64,000 nucleotides of DNA from Acidisarcina sp. (GTDB taxonomy: Bacteria > Acidobacteriota > Terriglobia > Terriglobales > Acidobacteriaceae). A model generated the notes under the pieces. That model saw only the letters and a list, made by a program, of their open reading frames with translations, was not told the origin of the DNA and ran no database searches. The DNA is taken from the NCBI GenBank assembly GCA_035539175.1, contig DATLIY010000007.1:558001-622000 (forward strand), read 5' to 3'. A program made the translations under genes and the position numbers. The number at the start of each line of letters is the position of its first letter. Within the stretch, counting starts at the first letter, position 1. Shown here piece after piece: positions 1 to 8,651 of the stretch.

Positions 1-1782
1 CTCCCCTTCCATCTCCACGCCTGGCTGTGTGGAGCGCGGTGTTGCGAGTGGCAGGGTGAAGATGAAAGTCGCGCCCGAACCCAGTTCACTCTCGACCCAG
101 ATGGTCCCCCCATGCGCCAGAACAATATGCTTGGAGATCGCCAACCCAAGTCCGGTCCCTCCCGACTCTCGCGATCGCGCTTTATCCACCCGGTAAAAGC
201 GCTCAAAGATACGATTGAGATGCTCGGAAGCGATTCCAGGGCCAAAGTCCTGCACTAGAAACTCCACAACATCTTCCCGCAGGCGCGCTCCGACGACAAC
301 ACGGCCGCCCGACTTGCCATACTTCATCGCGTTCTCAATCAGATTGCCGAAAACCTGATTCAGGGCATCCGCATCTGCCAGCACCAGGGCTTCTGTACTT
401 TCCCCCTCCACCATCATCACTTCGGAATCGATCACCATCCCGGCCAGTGATTCAATGGCATCCTCCACCAGCGCTGACGCCTTCACCGGAAGCGGGCGAA
501 CCTTGTAGTCGCCCGACTCCACGCTGGCAAGCGCCAGCAGGTCCTCGGTAAGGCGATTCATCCGCGTTGCATTCTTCAGGATGATGGTCATAAACTCGCG
601 CGCCTGGTCTTCGCGGATCCTGGGCTCCTCGAGCAGCGTCTCCACATAGCCGGAAATCGAGGTCAGCGGGGTCCGCAACTCATGGGAAACATTGGCGATA
701 AAATCCCGGCGGGTCTTCTCGGCGCGTTCAATTTCGGTCACATCGTGCAACACGGCAACGGCACCGCCGCCCGGTGTGGGTGCAGCGCTGATCTCGAAGA
801 TCCTGCCTGGGGCAACGGAGGTGGCGCGTCCCCTCGTGACCGCCCGATTGCGCAGAGCGCCTTCCACGCAGATAAGCACTTCGGGGTCGCGAATGGTGTG
901 CACCAGGGATTCTCCCTCCCTGACCGCGTGGGGAGCGATACGCCGCATTACGGCATTCGACCAGCTCACCTGCCCCTGAAATGTAACGGCGATAACCGCC
1001 TCCTGCATGCTGTCCATCAGGGCGGTCAGCTCCCTGCGGCTGCTTTGCAGGTCGTTGAAGCTCTTCTCCAGGCGCGCCGCGGTTGCATCCAGCGCATGCG
1101 CTACCTCGGAAATCTCATCGAGGCTGCCCTCTTCTACGCGCGCCGTCAGGTCCCCAGAGTCAATGCGATGTGCAAAGGTAACAATTCGCCGAAGCCTGTG
1201 CGAGATACGCTGCGCCAGCAGTGCGGAAAGCAGTATGGCGAAGGCAAGGGATAGCAGGGAGGCCAGCAGGATATCGCGACGCAACACTCCCAGGACGCTA
1301 TAAACCTCGCCCAGAGAATACGCAAGATCCACGATCCGATCGCCGTCTGCCCCAGACCTGCCGCTATCCCTGCCACGATCCAGGACAGCAACGTACAGCA
1401 TTCCATCGCGTTCCGACCGGCCCGTCTGCCGCTTGCGTTCGATTACGTCTCGGATTTCCGCCGATGTGACGCTGACCTGCGCCGGGCTCGACTCCCGGGA
1501 TGGCACCGACTGGGCCAGCAGATGCCCCTGACCATCGAGCAGGGTGACTGCCGCGCCGGCGACTCCGGCCTGCTGGCGAACCCTTTCCTCCAGGCTGGCG
1601 GATGGATCTTCCGCGCGAAGCTCGCTGGCGACAAGCCTCGCCTTAGTGACCAGCGAACGCTCAGCCTGCTCGTGGAGCGAATGCTCCACAATGCGGCGCA
1701 GAGAGAAATCGAGAATAGCCGTCCCCAGCAAGAGAACGAGGACGAACAGAAATAGCAGCTTGGTAAAGACCCTTCCACTCAC
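1..1782 (-). CDS. PhoR-like membrane sensor histidine kinase (3' end cut by window edge)
   Basis: The frame is open from a GTG at 1782 to the left edge, 594 codons with the last residues missing. An in-frame TGA lies just upstream, no ATG is available, and a GGGGA ribosome site lies about 9 bases before the GTG. The product has a membrane segment at about residues 7-24, an extracytoplasmic sensor region, a second membrane segment at about 165-190, a HAMP linker, a PAS-like region at about 255-350, a HisKA domain with SHELRTPL (phospho-accepting His367), and an ATPase domain with an N-box near 480 and DFGPG near 510. This order is that of PhoR/VicK-type kinases. It lies downstream of the response regulator at 1961-2659 and should act as its partner. 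The signal is unknown; phosphate is only a guess from family resemblance. Confidence 0.93.
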   Translation of the reverse strand, partial: MSGRVFTKLLFLFVLVLLLGTAILDFSLRRIVEHSLHEQAERSLVTKARLVASELRAEDPSASLEERVRQQAGVAGAAVTLLDGQGHLLAQSVPSRESSPAQVSVTSAEIRDVIERKRQTGRSERDGMLYVAVLDRGRDSGRSGADGDRIVDLAYSLGEVYSVLGVLRRDILLASLLSLAFAILLSALLAQRISHRLRRIVTFAHRIDSGDLTARVEEGSLDEISEVAHALDATAARLEKSFNDLQSSRRELTALMDSMQEAVIAVTFQGQVSWSNAVMRRIAPHAVREGESLVHTIRDPEVLICVEGALRNRAVTRGRATSVAPGRIFEISAAPTPGGGAVAVLHDVTEIERAEKTRRDFIANVSHELRTPLTSISGYVETLLEEPRIREDQAREFMTIILKNATRMNRLTEDLLALASVESGDYKVRPLPVKASALVEDAIESLAGMVIDSEVMMVEGESTEALVLADADALNQVFGNLIENAMKYGKSGGRVVVGARLREDVVEFLVQDFGPGIASEHLNRIFERFYRVDKARSRESGGTGLGLAISKHIVLAHGGTIWVESELGSGATFIFTLPLATPRSTQPGVEMEGE

Positions 1783-1960
1783 GACGGTGTTCCCCGCCCA
1801 TCCCGGAGCCTGCGATCAGGCCCTCATGTACCGCATGATCCAACCTGGAGCGTTTTCACAGACAGTGTAAGCCTGCGACCGCCCGAAGCACCTGCGTTTT
1901 CTGCAAGCAGCGGCGCACGATCGGCGGATGCCGCCACGCTGCCACCCTCAAAAACGCCGA

Positions 1961-2659
1961 TCAAGCGAGGCGAGGAACCTCGAAGCGATATCCGGCACCG
2001 CGAACCGTCTTCAGATATCTCGGATTTTCCGGATCTGTCTCAATCTTTTCGCGAATGCGGCGGACGTATACATCCACCGACCGCGGCGTGACAAAGCGGG
2101 CATCTCCCCATACCGCATCCAGCAGGTGATCGCGGCTGAAGACGCGTCCGGGATGCCTGGCGAGGTAGTCCAGAAGGCGGAACTCCGTGGCCGTCGTCGT
2201 CGTCAGTTCTCCGCGAACCCGCAGTTGCATGGCGCTCGCATCGATATTCACATCCTCAAAGCTGATGACAGAAGGAGATGTGGGACGCTCGAAGCGCCGC
2301 AGCACAGCTTTAACCCTGGCAACCAGTTCGCGGGTGGCAAAGGGTTTGGTGATGTAGTCGTCCGCACCCAGCTCCAGGCCCAGCACTCGGTCATTCTCTC
2401 CTGCACGGGCAGTAAGAAAGATAATCGGAACGGTGCTCAACGCAGCATGGCTTCGCAGACGGCGGCAAACATCCAGCCCATCTCCGCCGGGCACCATGAT
2501 ATCCAGCAGAAAGAGCGCCGGGGGCTGCCGTTCGGCATCCGCAACGACGTTGGCGGGGGTTCCATAGACGCGAACCGTGAATCCGGCGGCCTCAAGATGG
2601 TGCTGTACGAGACGGGAGATGTCCGTATCATCCTCAAGAACGAAAACAGTCTGGCTCAA
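1961..2659 (-). CDS. OmpR/PhoB-family response regulator
   Basis: The protein has 232 residues. An N-terminal receiver domain carries the acidic pair Asp10/Asp11, the phospho-acceptor Asp53 in LLDIMVPGGDG, and a Lys in ITKPF. A C-terminal winged-helix domain (about 130-228) ends in a typical YLKTVRGAGYRFE segment. The gene is transcribed ahead of the histidine kinase with a 178-bp gap, so the two form a two-component system. PhoB-like regulators bind direct repeats and activate transcription; the targets here cannot be read from the sequence. The 237-bp region upstream is a divergent promoter region shared with the TauE-like gene, and I saw no convincing pho box in it. Confidence 0.93.
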   Translation of the reverse strand: MSQTVFVLEDDTDISRLVQHHLEAAGFTVRVYGTPANVVADAERQPPALFLLDIMVPGGDGLDVCRRLRSHAALSTVPIIFLTARAGENDRVLGLELGADDYITKPFATRELVARVKAVLRRFERPTSPSVISFEDVNIDASAMQLRVRGELTTTTATEFRLLDYLARHPGRVFSRDHLLDAVWGDARFVTPRSVDVYVRRIREKIETDPENPRYLKTVRGAGYRFEVPRLA

Positions 2660-2896
2660 CCCTGGCCCCTCATTCCTCGCAATTTTTTTGTTTCAGAGTG
2701 TACAGCAACAAGTTACAGGTTATGCGAGGATGCCAACAGCGTACCGCATCCCGGCGAAGGAATTGCAAACGTTTCATGAATACTACCGGGAGGGGAGCGC
2801 TTCGGCTACCGCTGGCCACCGCCTCCACCCGGCTCCTCCATTAAGATCGAGCCAGCTGGATTTGCGGCCACCGGACGGGGCCTGAAGGACAGGATC

Positions 2897-3265
2897 GTGA
2901 TGACTCTGCTTGCTTTATTGATTGGAGTGCTGGTGGGAGCCTTCTCCGGCGTGGTCGGACTTGGCGGCGGCATTCTTATGGTTCCCGCGCTGGTCTACTT
3001 CTTCCACATGAGCCAGCACCGCGCCCAGGGCACTTCCCTCGCAGCCATGCTGGCGCCGGTCGGCATCCTCGCCTTCCTGGAATACTACAAAACCGGCAAT
3101 GCGGACCTGAAAACCGGCCTGTTGCTGGCCGCAGGCTTTACCGTAGGCGCCTACTTTGGAGGAGCGAGCGCACAGCATATTCCGGAGCTGATGCTGCGCC
3201 GCATCTTTGCTGCCACGCTCATCGCCGTGGGGATCCGAATGCTCTTCACCAAAACAATCGGCTAA
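2897..3265 (+). CDS. TauE/SafE-type membrane protein, half length
   Basis: This is a 122-residue hydrophobic protein with about four membrane segments and the Gly-rich motif FSGVVGLGGGILMVPAL typical of the TauE/SafE (sulfite/organosulfonate exporter) family. Full family members have about 250 residues in two repeats; only one repeat is present and no second half follows. GTG 2897 and ATG 2900 are both possible starts; AAGGA at 2885-2889 suits either. The gene is divergent from the response regulator and converges on the BshB1-like gene 21 bp away. The substrate is unknown. The half-size form would probably have to dimerise to make a transport path, which is inference. Confidence 0.8.
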   Translation: MMTLLALLIGVLVGAFSGVVGLGGGILMVPALVYFFHMSQHRAQGTSLAAMLAPVGILAFLEYYKTGNADLKTGLLLAAGFTVGAYFGGASAQHIPELMLRRIFAATLIAVGIRMLFTKTIG

Positions 3266-3286
3266 ATGGAATGATGACAGACACCT

Positions 3287-4009
3287 CTATATGGATTGCA
3301 CGGGGAGAAGCGTCAGGTCGTCGACCAATCCAACTTCTTTTTGGACAAATGGCTCCGCATACCGCACACCGCCCAGCAGCCCGTAGTGTCGCGCCTCGGA
3401 GAAGGTTCGTTCGCGAATTTCCTCCTCCGGCACAAATAACCCGCCGCCCTGAGACTGATTCGCATACTGCGAGCGATAGGCCAAAAGGGAGGCGAAGCGC
3501 TGCTCGATAAAGTCCGTGATATCGACTACGAAGCTGGGGCGGACATCCGCGTAGAGGCTGGCATACACAATCTTGAAAGGTCGATGCGGCGCAGTGCCGG
3601 TATCGATTTTCGCCAGGCCGGAGAGGAAGCAGGCTTCATAACCAAGCGTCGAGGTGGTGTAGTGGTCCGGATGGCGGCCCTGCCCGATGGGAAGGATCAC
3701 AACCCGCGGCCGAAGCCTGCGCAAAACCCGCGCCACCTTCAGTTTATTTTCAAAATTATTTTCTACGCGACAATCGGGCAGGTCCAGGGCCTCACGCCAG
3801 CCGACATTCAGGATGCGCGCCGCTTCCTGCGCTTCCGCTCCGCGCTCCGCCGCCGTGCCGCGTGTGCCTGCTTCTCCCTGCGTCAGGTCAAGAATCGCAG
3901 TACGGAGTCCCAGAGACGCCATGCGCAGCAGCGTGCCGCCGCAGGTCTGCTCCACATCGTCGCGGTGTGCGGCAATGGCGAGAACATCGGCGGAAAAATC
4001 TTCAGTCAT
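3287..4009 (-). CDS. bshB1: LmbE-family deacetylase, BshB1-like (bacillithiol biosynthesis)
   Basis: The 240-residue protein has the LmbE/PIG-L fold signatures: AAHRDDVE (His15, Asp17, Asp18) and RHPDH (112-116), which supply the zinc ligands and catalytic Asp, plus DLTQGEAGTRGT, close to the segment that marks BshB1. BshB1 removes acetyl from GlcNAc-malate in the second step of bacillithiol synthesis. The usual AHPDD motif has Arg in place of Pro at residue 16; the metal ligands are kept. No bshA or bshC is seen in this window, so the pathway role rests on family resemblance. It could instead be another N-acetylglucosaminyl deacetylase of the same superfamily. Confidence 0.85.
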   Translation of the reverse strand: MTEDFSADVLAIAAHRDDVEQTCGGTLLRMASLGLRTAILDLTQGEAGTRGTAAERGAEAQEAARILNVGWREALDLPDCRVENNFENKLKVARVLRRLRPRVVILPIGQGRHPDHYTTSTLGYEACFLSGLAKIDTGTAPHRPFKIVYASLYADVRPSFVVDITDFIEQRFASLLAYRSQYANQSQGGGLFVPEEEIRERTFSEARHYGLLGGVRYAEPFVQKEVGLVDDLTLLPVQSI

Positions 4010-4071
4010 GGAGAAGAAAACCGCTGGATTGCAGGGATTCGGGCGCGGGTTGCCATCCGCGCCCGACGCTA

Positions 4072-5493
4072 CTAATACGTCGTGTTATTGCCGTTGCTGC
4101 CGGCGTCCATGTAGGCCACATCGTAGACCGTGCCCGTAACCGTCACCTGAGAGTTATCCAGTTCATGGCCATCGACCGTCGAGTAGATGTGAATCTGCCC
4201 GCCCTCGGCGACGTAAAGCTTGTGCAGCAAAGTCACTGCCGCCAACCCGGTCAGGTCGCCCTTGAAGGAATCAAACTGCACGGTCTTCGCCACGGTATCG
4301 AACTTCACCAGGCAGCCCTTGGCCTTGTCCGCCGAGGTCGAGGCGCTGCCGAGATAGCGTTCGCCCTCCTGGCAAAGCGTGGAACCGATCCATAGCGTAT
4401 TGTCGTCCGCCAGAATCATTTTGCTATGCGTGCCGTCGGCAATTCCGTATTGTCCGGTGACCTTCTGCCCTGCGGCATCCAGCACCGTGAGATTGCCGGA
4501 GAAGAGCCCATCCGGCTGCAACTGCTGTCCGGCGAGATACAACGTGTTGCCGTCCGCCAGGGCGTTCGTCGCTCCACCGGGTATCAGAACGGTGCCCGTC
4601 AAATCCAGGCCGGAACCGGGCGGTATGGGTCCCTTGCCGCTATCGACGATCACGCCCGCAGTGGGCAGGTAGCTGACGCTGGACTGGCTGCCACCGCACT
4701 CCGGTCCACAGTTGAGGACGTAGGCTGTGCTGCCATCGGGAGAAAAGACAGCCTTTGTCGGGCGATCAAATTGAATCGGAGCGCCTGCCTTATTCACCAC
4801 CGGAACGACGCAATAGATCGGCAGATTCTGCGGTTCGCAGTCCACCGCGTTGGATGGGCCCGGCTCATTCGCCTGCAGGTGAACCACGCTGTAGACCGTA
4901 TTGCTGTTTTGCACAAAAGCCAGGACCGTAGTGCCCGCCGGATTTACCGAAATACGGAAGATACCGGGCAGATTGAGGTAATAGCTCCTGGAGCCTACGC
5001 GATCGAGAACGGTAAGCACATGAGACTGCTGATTGGCCGCATAGACAAACTTCAGGTCCTGCGTAATGAAGATGCTGGACGATGGTCCGGACAGCCCAGG
5101 CAAGCCGGACTGCGCAGCCTCGGTCGAATAATCCGCGAGCACGAGGCTTCCATCGCCGGAGTTGTAGATCGCGCCGGTCTGGTGCTCCGGTATGTTCTGA
5201 ATGGTGGCAGGTTGCGCGCCGCCAAACCCGCTGATGGAGAACTGCGGAATCTTGTCGTCGTAGCTGTGGCGGATGTCATAGTAGGCATCTACAAACATCA
5301 GCTCACCTTTATTGAAGGCGCCAGGATTCTGGATCGCGACCAGCACGCGATTCTTCAGCCTGCTGGGAGGCAACGTGCGCCCGGCAAAATAGTAGTTGTT
5401 ACCGCAGCCGGTTATGAGAAAAACAGCACAGCACAGCGCTGCACAGAGCCAGACAAGGAGTCCACTTCTCTTATTCAAACCTTTAGACCTCAC
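4072..5493 (-). CDS. Secreted lipoprotein with predicted beta-propeller fold, function unknown
   Basis: The 473-residue protein starts with a charged segment, a hydrophobic core and the lipobox ITGC (Cys30), so it should be lipid-anchored in the cell envelope. The mature part is rich in beta-type repeats, with phrases such as SPDGSTAYVLNC and DAAGQKVTGQYG resembling YncE/lactonase-type propellers. I recognise no catalytic motif. It lies 62 bp downstream of nothing obvious on its strand and is read toward the BshB1-like gene, possibly in one transcript. Such propeller lipoproteins are common in Acidobacteria and mostly uncharacterised. Confidence 0.75.
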   Translation of the reverse strand: MRSKGLNKRSGLLVWLCAALCCAVFLITGCGNNYYFAGRTLPPSRLKNRVLVAIQNPGAFNKGELMFVDAYYDIRHSYDDKIPQFSISGFGGAQPATIQNIPEHQTGAIYNSGDGSLVLADYSTEAAQSGLPGLSGPSSSIFITQDLKFVYAANQQSHVLTVLDRVGSRSYYLNLPGIFRISVNPAGTTVLAFVQNSNTVYSVVHLQANEPGPSNAVDCEPQNLPIYCVVPVVNKAGAPIQFDRPTKAVFSPDGSTAYVLNCGPECGGSQSSVSYLPTAGVIVDSGKGPIPPGSGLDLTGTVLIPGGATNALADGNTLYLAGQQLQPDGLFSGNLTVLDAAGQKVTGQYGIADGTHSKMILADDNTLWIGSTLCQEGERYLGSASTSADKAKGCLVKFDTVAKTVQFDSFKGDLTGLAAVTLLHKLYVAEGGQIHIYSTVDGHELDNSQVTVTGTVYDVAYMDAGSNGNNTTY

Positions 5494-5789
5494 CCACTAG
5501 GGGACAAACCGAGAAAACTAAGTATAACAAAGCGAAGGGATCGTCTTCGCTGCCGACAGCCAGTGGCGGCGAAGCCCTCCACGATGTTGCAGCAGGCTCC
5601 GCAGACGTGGCTATTCCAGAAGAGGCGAGGGCCGTCATTTTAAGGAGTTACGGACCGGACACGCCTGCACGCCGCGGGATAACCCTTGGGAATGTCTGCG
5701 CACCGCGCTCGCCATTTCGGAGCCAAGGTTTCCTCGCAAGGCCGCTCGCTGTAAATTGGATCACAGGCCCACCCAGGGAAAGCGACCTC
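5494..5789. other. Divergent intergenic region, lipoprotein gene / methyltransferase gene
   Basis: This 296-bp stretch separates the lipoprotein start (minus) and the homocysteine methyltransferase start (plus). It should hold both promoters. It contains a 7-bp perfect inverted repeat (5531-5537 with 5545-5551). I looked for a SAM, SAH or cobalamin riboswitch in front of the methionine gene and could not match any consensus core. Confidence 0.5.
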
Positions 5790-7682
5790 ATGACGAATCG
5801 ACTGAAGGACATATTCGAAAGCCGCACGGTTCTGTGCGATGGTGCCATGGGCACCGCTCTGTACTCCCGCGGCATCTTCATCAATCGCTGCTTTGATGAG
5901 CTGAACCTGTCGGACCCGGAACTGGTACGCACCATCCACGACGAGTATCTGCAGGCTGGCGCGGAGATTATTGAGACCAACACGTTTGGTGCAAACTCCT
6001 TCCGGCTGCAGCGCTATGGATTGCAGGATCGCGTCTTTGAGATCAATAAGGCGGGCGCGATGCTGGCTCGCAAGGCTGTCGCACAGATCGAGGACAAGCA
6101 AGCCGCGCGAGCTTTTATTGCAGGTTCTATCGGGCCGCTGGGCCAGGTGCTCGAACCCCTCGGGAAGGTGGGACTGGACGAGGCTCGTGCTGCGTTTGCC
6201 GAACAGATTCGAGGATTGGTCGCAGGCGGTGTTGACCTGCTGGCGATTGAGACCATGCCAGCCTTGAATGAGGCGGAGCAGGCTCTCCGGGCTGCGCGCG
6301 AGGTCGCGCCCGATCTCCCCGTGCTGGTGATGATGACGATAGACGAAGATGGCAATTGCCTCGATGGAACGACTCCCGAGACCGCGGCCGCACGTCTGAC
6401 GGAATGGGGAGCCGATGCGATCGGATGCAATTGCAGCGTCGGCCCGGCCACCGTGTTGACCGCCATCGAACGCATGGCTGCGGTTACCGATCTGCCGCTC
6501 GCTGCCATGCCGAATGCTGGAATGCCCCGCGCCATCGAGGGCCGCAACATCTACCTCTGCTCGCCGGAATACATGGCCAGCTTTGGACGCAAATATCTCA
6601 AGGCCGGAGTGCAGTTCATTGGCGGCTGCTGCGGCACCACGCCGAACCATATCCGCGCCATGAAGTCCGCGTTCCGGGCCGTGGACGCACAAAAGGTAAG
6701 CACCACCGGCTCTGCGAAGGAGCCGATCGTGAGCGAAACGACGCCGGCGCCCCTGGCCGAGCGTTCGCTTATTGGCAACCTCATCAGCCGTGGCGAATTT
6801 GTAACTATGGTTGAGATCGTTCCACCACGCGGCATCTCCTGCACCAAGGAGATTGAGGGTGCGCGTCTGCTGGCGGCGCTCGGCGTGCATGCCATCAATG
6901 TCCCCGATTCACCGCGCGCCTCGGCACGCATGAGCGCGCAGAGCCTGTGCATCCAGATTCAGCAACACACCGGCATTGAGACCATCCTGCACTACACCTG
7001 CCGGGACCGCAATCTGCTCAGTATTCAATCCGACCTGCTCGGCGCATCGTCGATCGGCCTGAAGAACATACTCTGCCTGACGGGCGATCCACCCAAGCTC
7101 GGCAACTATCCCGATGCCACCGCTGTCTTTGACGTGGATGCCATCGGGCTCGTGAACATCGTACGCCGCCTGAACCACGGCCTCGATATCGGAAGCAACC
7201 CCATCGGCGCTTCTACCGGCTTCACCATTGCGGTGGCGGCAAATCCCGGAGTTCCCGACATCGAGAACGAAATTCGACGCTTTGCCCTCAAGGTGGAAGC
7301 GGGCGGCGAGTACGCAATCACCCAGCCCGTCTTCGATCTGCGTCTGCTGGAACAGTTTCTCAAGCGGATTGAGAGCTTCCGCATTCCTGTCATCGCGGGC
7401 ATCTGGCCGCTCACCAGCCTGCGCAATGCGGAGTTCATGAAGAACGATCTGCGCGTCTCCATGCCGGATGAGATCATGGCGCGGATGCAGAAAGCGGACA
7501 CGCCGGAGCTATCGCGGGTCGAGGGCATACGCATCGCGCAGGAGATGCTGGCCGAGGTACGACCGATGGTCGAAGGCACACAGGTCAGCGCGCCCTTTGG
7601 ACGCTACTCAGCCGCCGCGGAGGTGATTGCAGCCGTGCTTCCCTCCGTGCCCGATCCAATCTCTACCATCTCCCCACAGTAA
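5790..7682 (+). CDS. Homocysteine S-methyltransferase / methylenetetrahydrofolate reductase fusion
   Basis: The 630-residue protein joins two methionine-pathway enzymes, like Bacillus YitJ. Residues 1 to about 310 form a homocysteine S-methyltransferase with CDGAMGT near the start, a Cys in GCNCSVGP and the zinc pair in GGCCGT. From about 335 to the end is a MetF-type 5,10-methylene-THF reductase with LTGDPP (flavin/folate site) and ITQPVFD. It could reduce methylene-THF and pass the methyl group to homocysteine. I chose ATG 5790, where MTNRLKDIF matches the family N-terminus; the frame stays open 61 codons upstream but that part looks non-coding. xseB follows after 12 bp. Confidence 0.93.
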   Translation: MTNRLKDIFESRTVLCDGAMGTALYSRGIFINRCFDELNLSDPELVRTIHDEYLQAGAEIIETNTFGANSFRLQRYGLQDRVFEINKAGAMLARKAVAQIEDKQAARAFIAGSIGPLGQVLEPLGKVGLDEARAAFAEQIRGLVAGGVDLLAIETMPALNEAEQALRAAREVAPDLPVLVMMTIDEDGNCLDGTTPETAAARLTEWGADAIGCNCSVGPATVLTAIERMAAVTDLPLAAMPNAGMPRAIEGRNIYLCSPEYMASFGRKYLKAGVQFIGGCCGTTPNHIRAMKSAFRAVDAQKVSTTGSAKEPIVSETTPAPLAERSLIGNLISRGEFVTMVEIVPPRGISCTKEIEGARLLAALGVHAINVPDSPRASARMSAQSLCIQIQQHTGIETILHYTCRDRNLLSIQSDLLGASSIGLKNILCLTGDPPKLGNYPDATAVFDVDAIGLVNIVRRLNHGLDIGSNPIGASTGFTIAVAANPGVPDIENEIRRFALKVEAGGEYAITQPVFDLRLLEQFLKRIESFRIPVIAGIWPLTSLRNAEFMKNDLRVSMPDEIMARMQKADTPELSRVEGIRIAQEMLAEVRPMVEGTQVSAPFGRYSAAAEVIAAVLPSVPDPISTISPQ

Positions 7683-7694
7683 AGAGGAACTGCG

Positions 7695-7916
7695 TTGGCG
7701 ACATTTGAAGAGCAACTGAAGCAACTGGAAACCATCGTCGATCAACTCGAGCGGGGAGACCTGCCGCTCGAGGACTCCATCAAGCTATTTGAAGACGGGG
7801 TGCGCCTGTCCAGCGCCTGCAAGCAGGAGTTGGAAGCCGCCGAAGGCAAGGTGCAGATCCTGCTCAAACAGAAAGATGGTTCGATGAAAACGGAGCCGTT
7901 CCCCAGCGACACCTAG
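7695..7916 (+). CDS. xseB: Exodeoxyribonuclease VII small subunit
   Basis: The 73-residue protein matches XseB across its length: FEEQLKQLETIVDQLERG, then LPLEDSIKLFEDG and a C-terminal helix. XseB is the small helical subunit that binds XseA to make exonuclease VII, which degrades single-stranded DNA. The start is a TTG at 7695 with AAAGAGGA upstream; no ATG fits. It lies 12 bp after the methyltransferase/reductase gene and converges on the P-loop gene. The large subunit xseA is not in the window. Confidence 0.92.
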   Translation: MATFEEQLKQLETIVDQLERGDLPLEDSIKLFEDGVRLSSACKQELEAAEGKVQILLKQKDGSMKTEPFPSDT

Positions 7917-8008
7917 CGCGCCGTGCTTCTCTGCGGTTCCTGGGCCTCGCCGTGCCTTGCCTACTATGCTCCAACCCCTCTACGTTCCAAACCTCGCCAT
8001 ATTTGCCC

Positions 8009-8647
8009 CTATGTTCGACTTCTGGGGAACGACGCCACACCGGCCAGCCGTTCGCGCACAAAGGCCAGCAGCTCCACGGACTGGTAATCCGGTGCTGCGA
8101 GGACAAACTGCGGTTTCGTTTCAATCAGAGTGTAGACTTCTGCCGGCCAGAGGTTTTGACGCCGCACCGGCTTATTCGATCGCCACAGGATTGCATCGGC
8201 ACGCTCAAGAAACAGATTGGCCGACGCCTTGAAGTCCACCGTGCCGGGATCGAGCACCGTCAGGTAAAGATGCGGGTGGAGAAACTCCATCACGCTGTTC
8301 GATTCGATGATGGCGTTCTCCGCCGCTGCGCATTCGGCGCGCAATCGCGGCATCGCATCCTGCAGGCTGCCGGGGTGCGTGCGTACAAGAAACGACCGCG
8401 CCGCGCCGGCATACAGATATCGTGCGCTGTCCTTGCCGGAGGTGCGGTTGGTCTCCTCCGTGAAGGAGGCCGTGTGCTGTGCGGATACGCAATCGCAGCG
8501 CAACGATTTGCCGTCGCAGATCTGGTGGCCATGCTGCGTAATCTTAAAGGCTGCCCAGTGCATCTCCGGCAGGCTCGCAATCAGGCTCGCAACGACTGAA
8601 GTTTTCCCGATGTTGCGCGAATTTCCTCCCACGACAACCACTGCCAT
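8009..8647 (-). CDS. MobB/dethiobiotin-synthetase-like P-loop NTPase, function unknown
   Basis: The 212-residue protein begins with a Walker A loop, GGNSRNIGKTS (residues 7-17), on a beta strand, as in MobB and dethiobiotin-synthetase-type P-loop proteins. A Cys-rich stretch, CDGKSLRCDC, follows near residue 45, and a segment reading IIESNSVMEF sits where the Walker B strand is expected. It is not a clear orthologue of any named enzyme I know. It starts 4 bp after the lpxD stop, so it is probably translated in the same operon, and is read toward xseB. MobB links guanine nucleotide to molybdopterin; that role here is only a possibility. Confidence 0.7.
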   Translation of the reverse strand: MAVVVVGGNSRNIGKTSVVASLIASLPEMHWAAFKITQHGHQICDGKSLRCDCVSAQHTASFTEETNRTSGKDSARYLYAGAARSFLVRTHPGSLQDAMPRLRAECAAAENAIIESNSVMEFLHPHLYLTVLDPGTVDFKASANLFLERADAILWRSNKPVRRQNLWPAEVYTLIETKPQFVLAAPDYQSVELLAFVRERLAGVASFPRSRT

Positions 8648-8651
8648 GTTG

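Noticed and set aside
5531-5551. Small 7-bp hairpin in the divergent region
   Set aside because: Too short and isolated to assign as a terminator or switch; possibly chance in GC-rich DNA.
5494-5789. Possible SAM or cobalamin riboswitch upstream of the methionine gene
   Set aside because: None of the expected conserved cores (SAM-I, SAM-II, SAH or cobalamin box) could be matched by eye.
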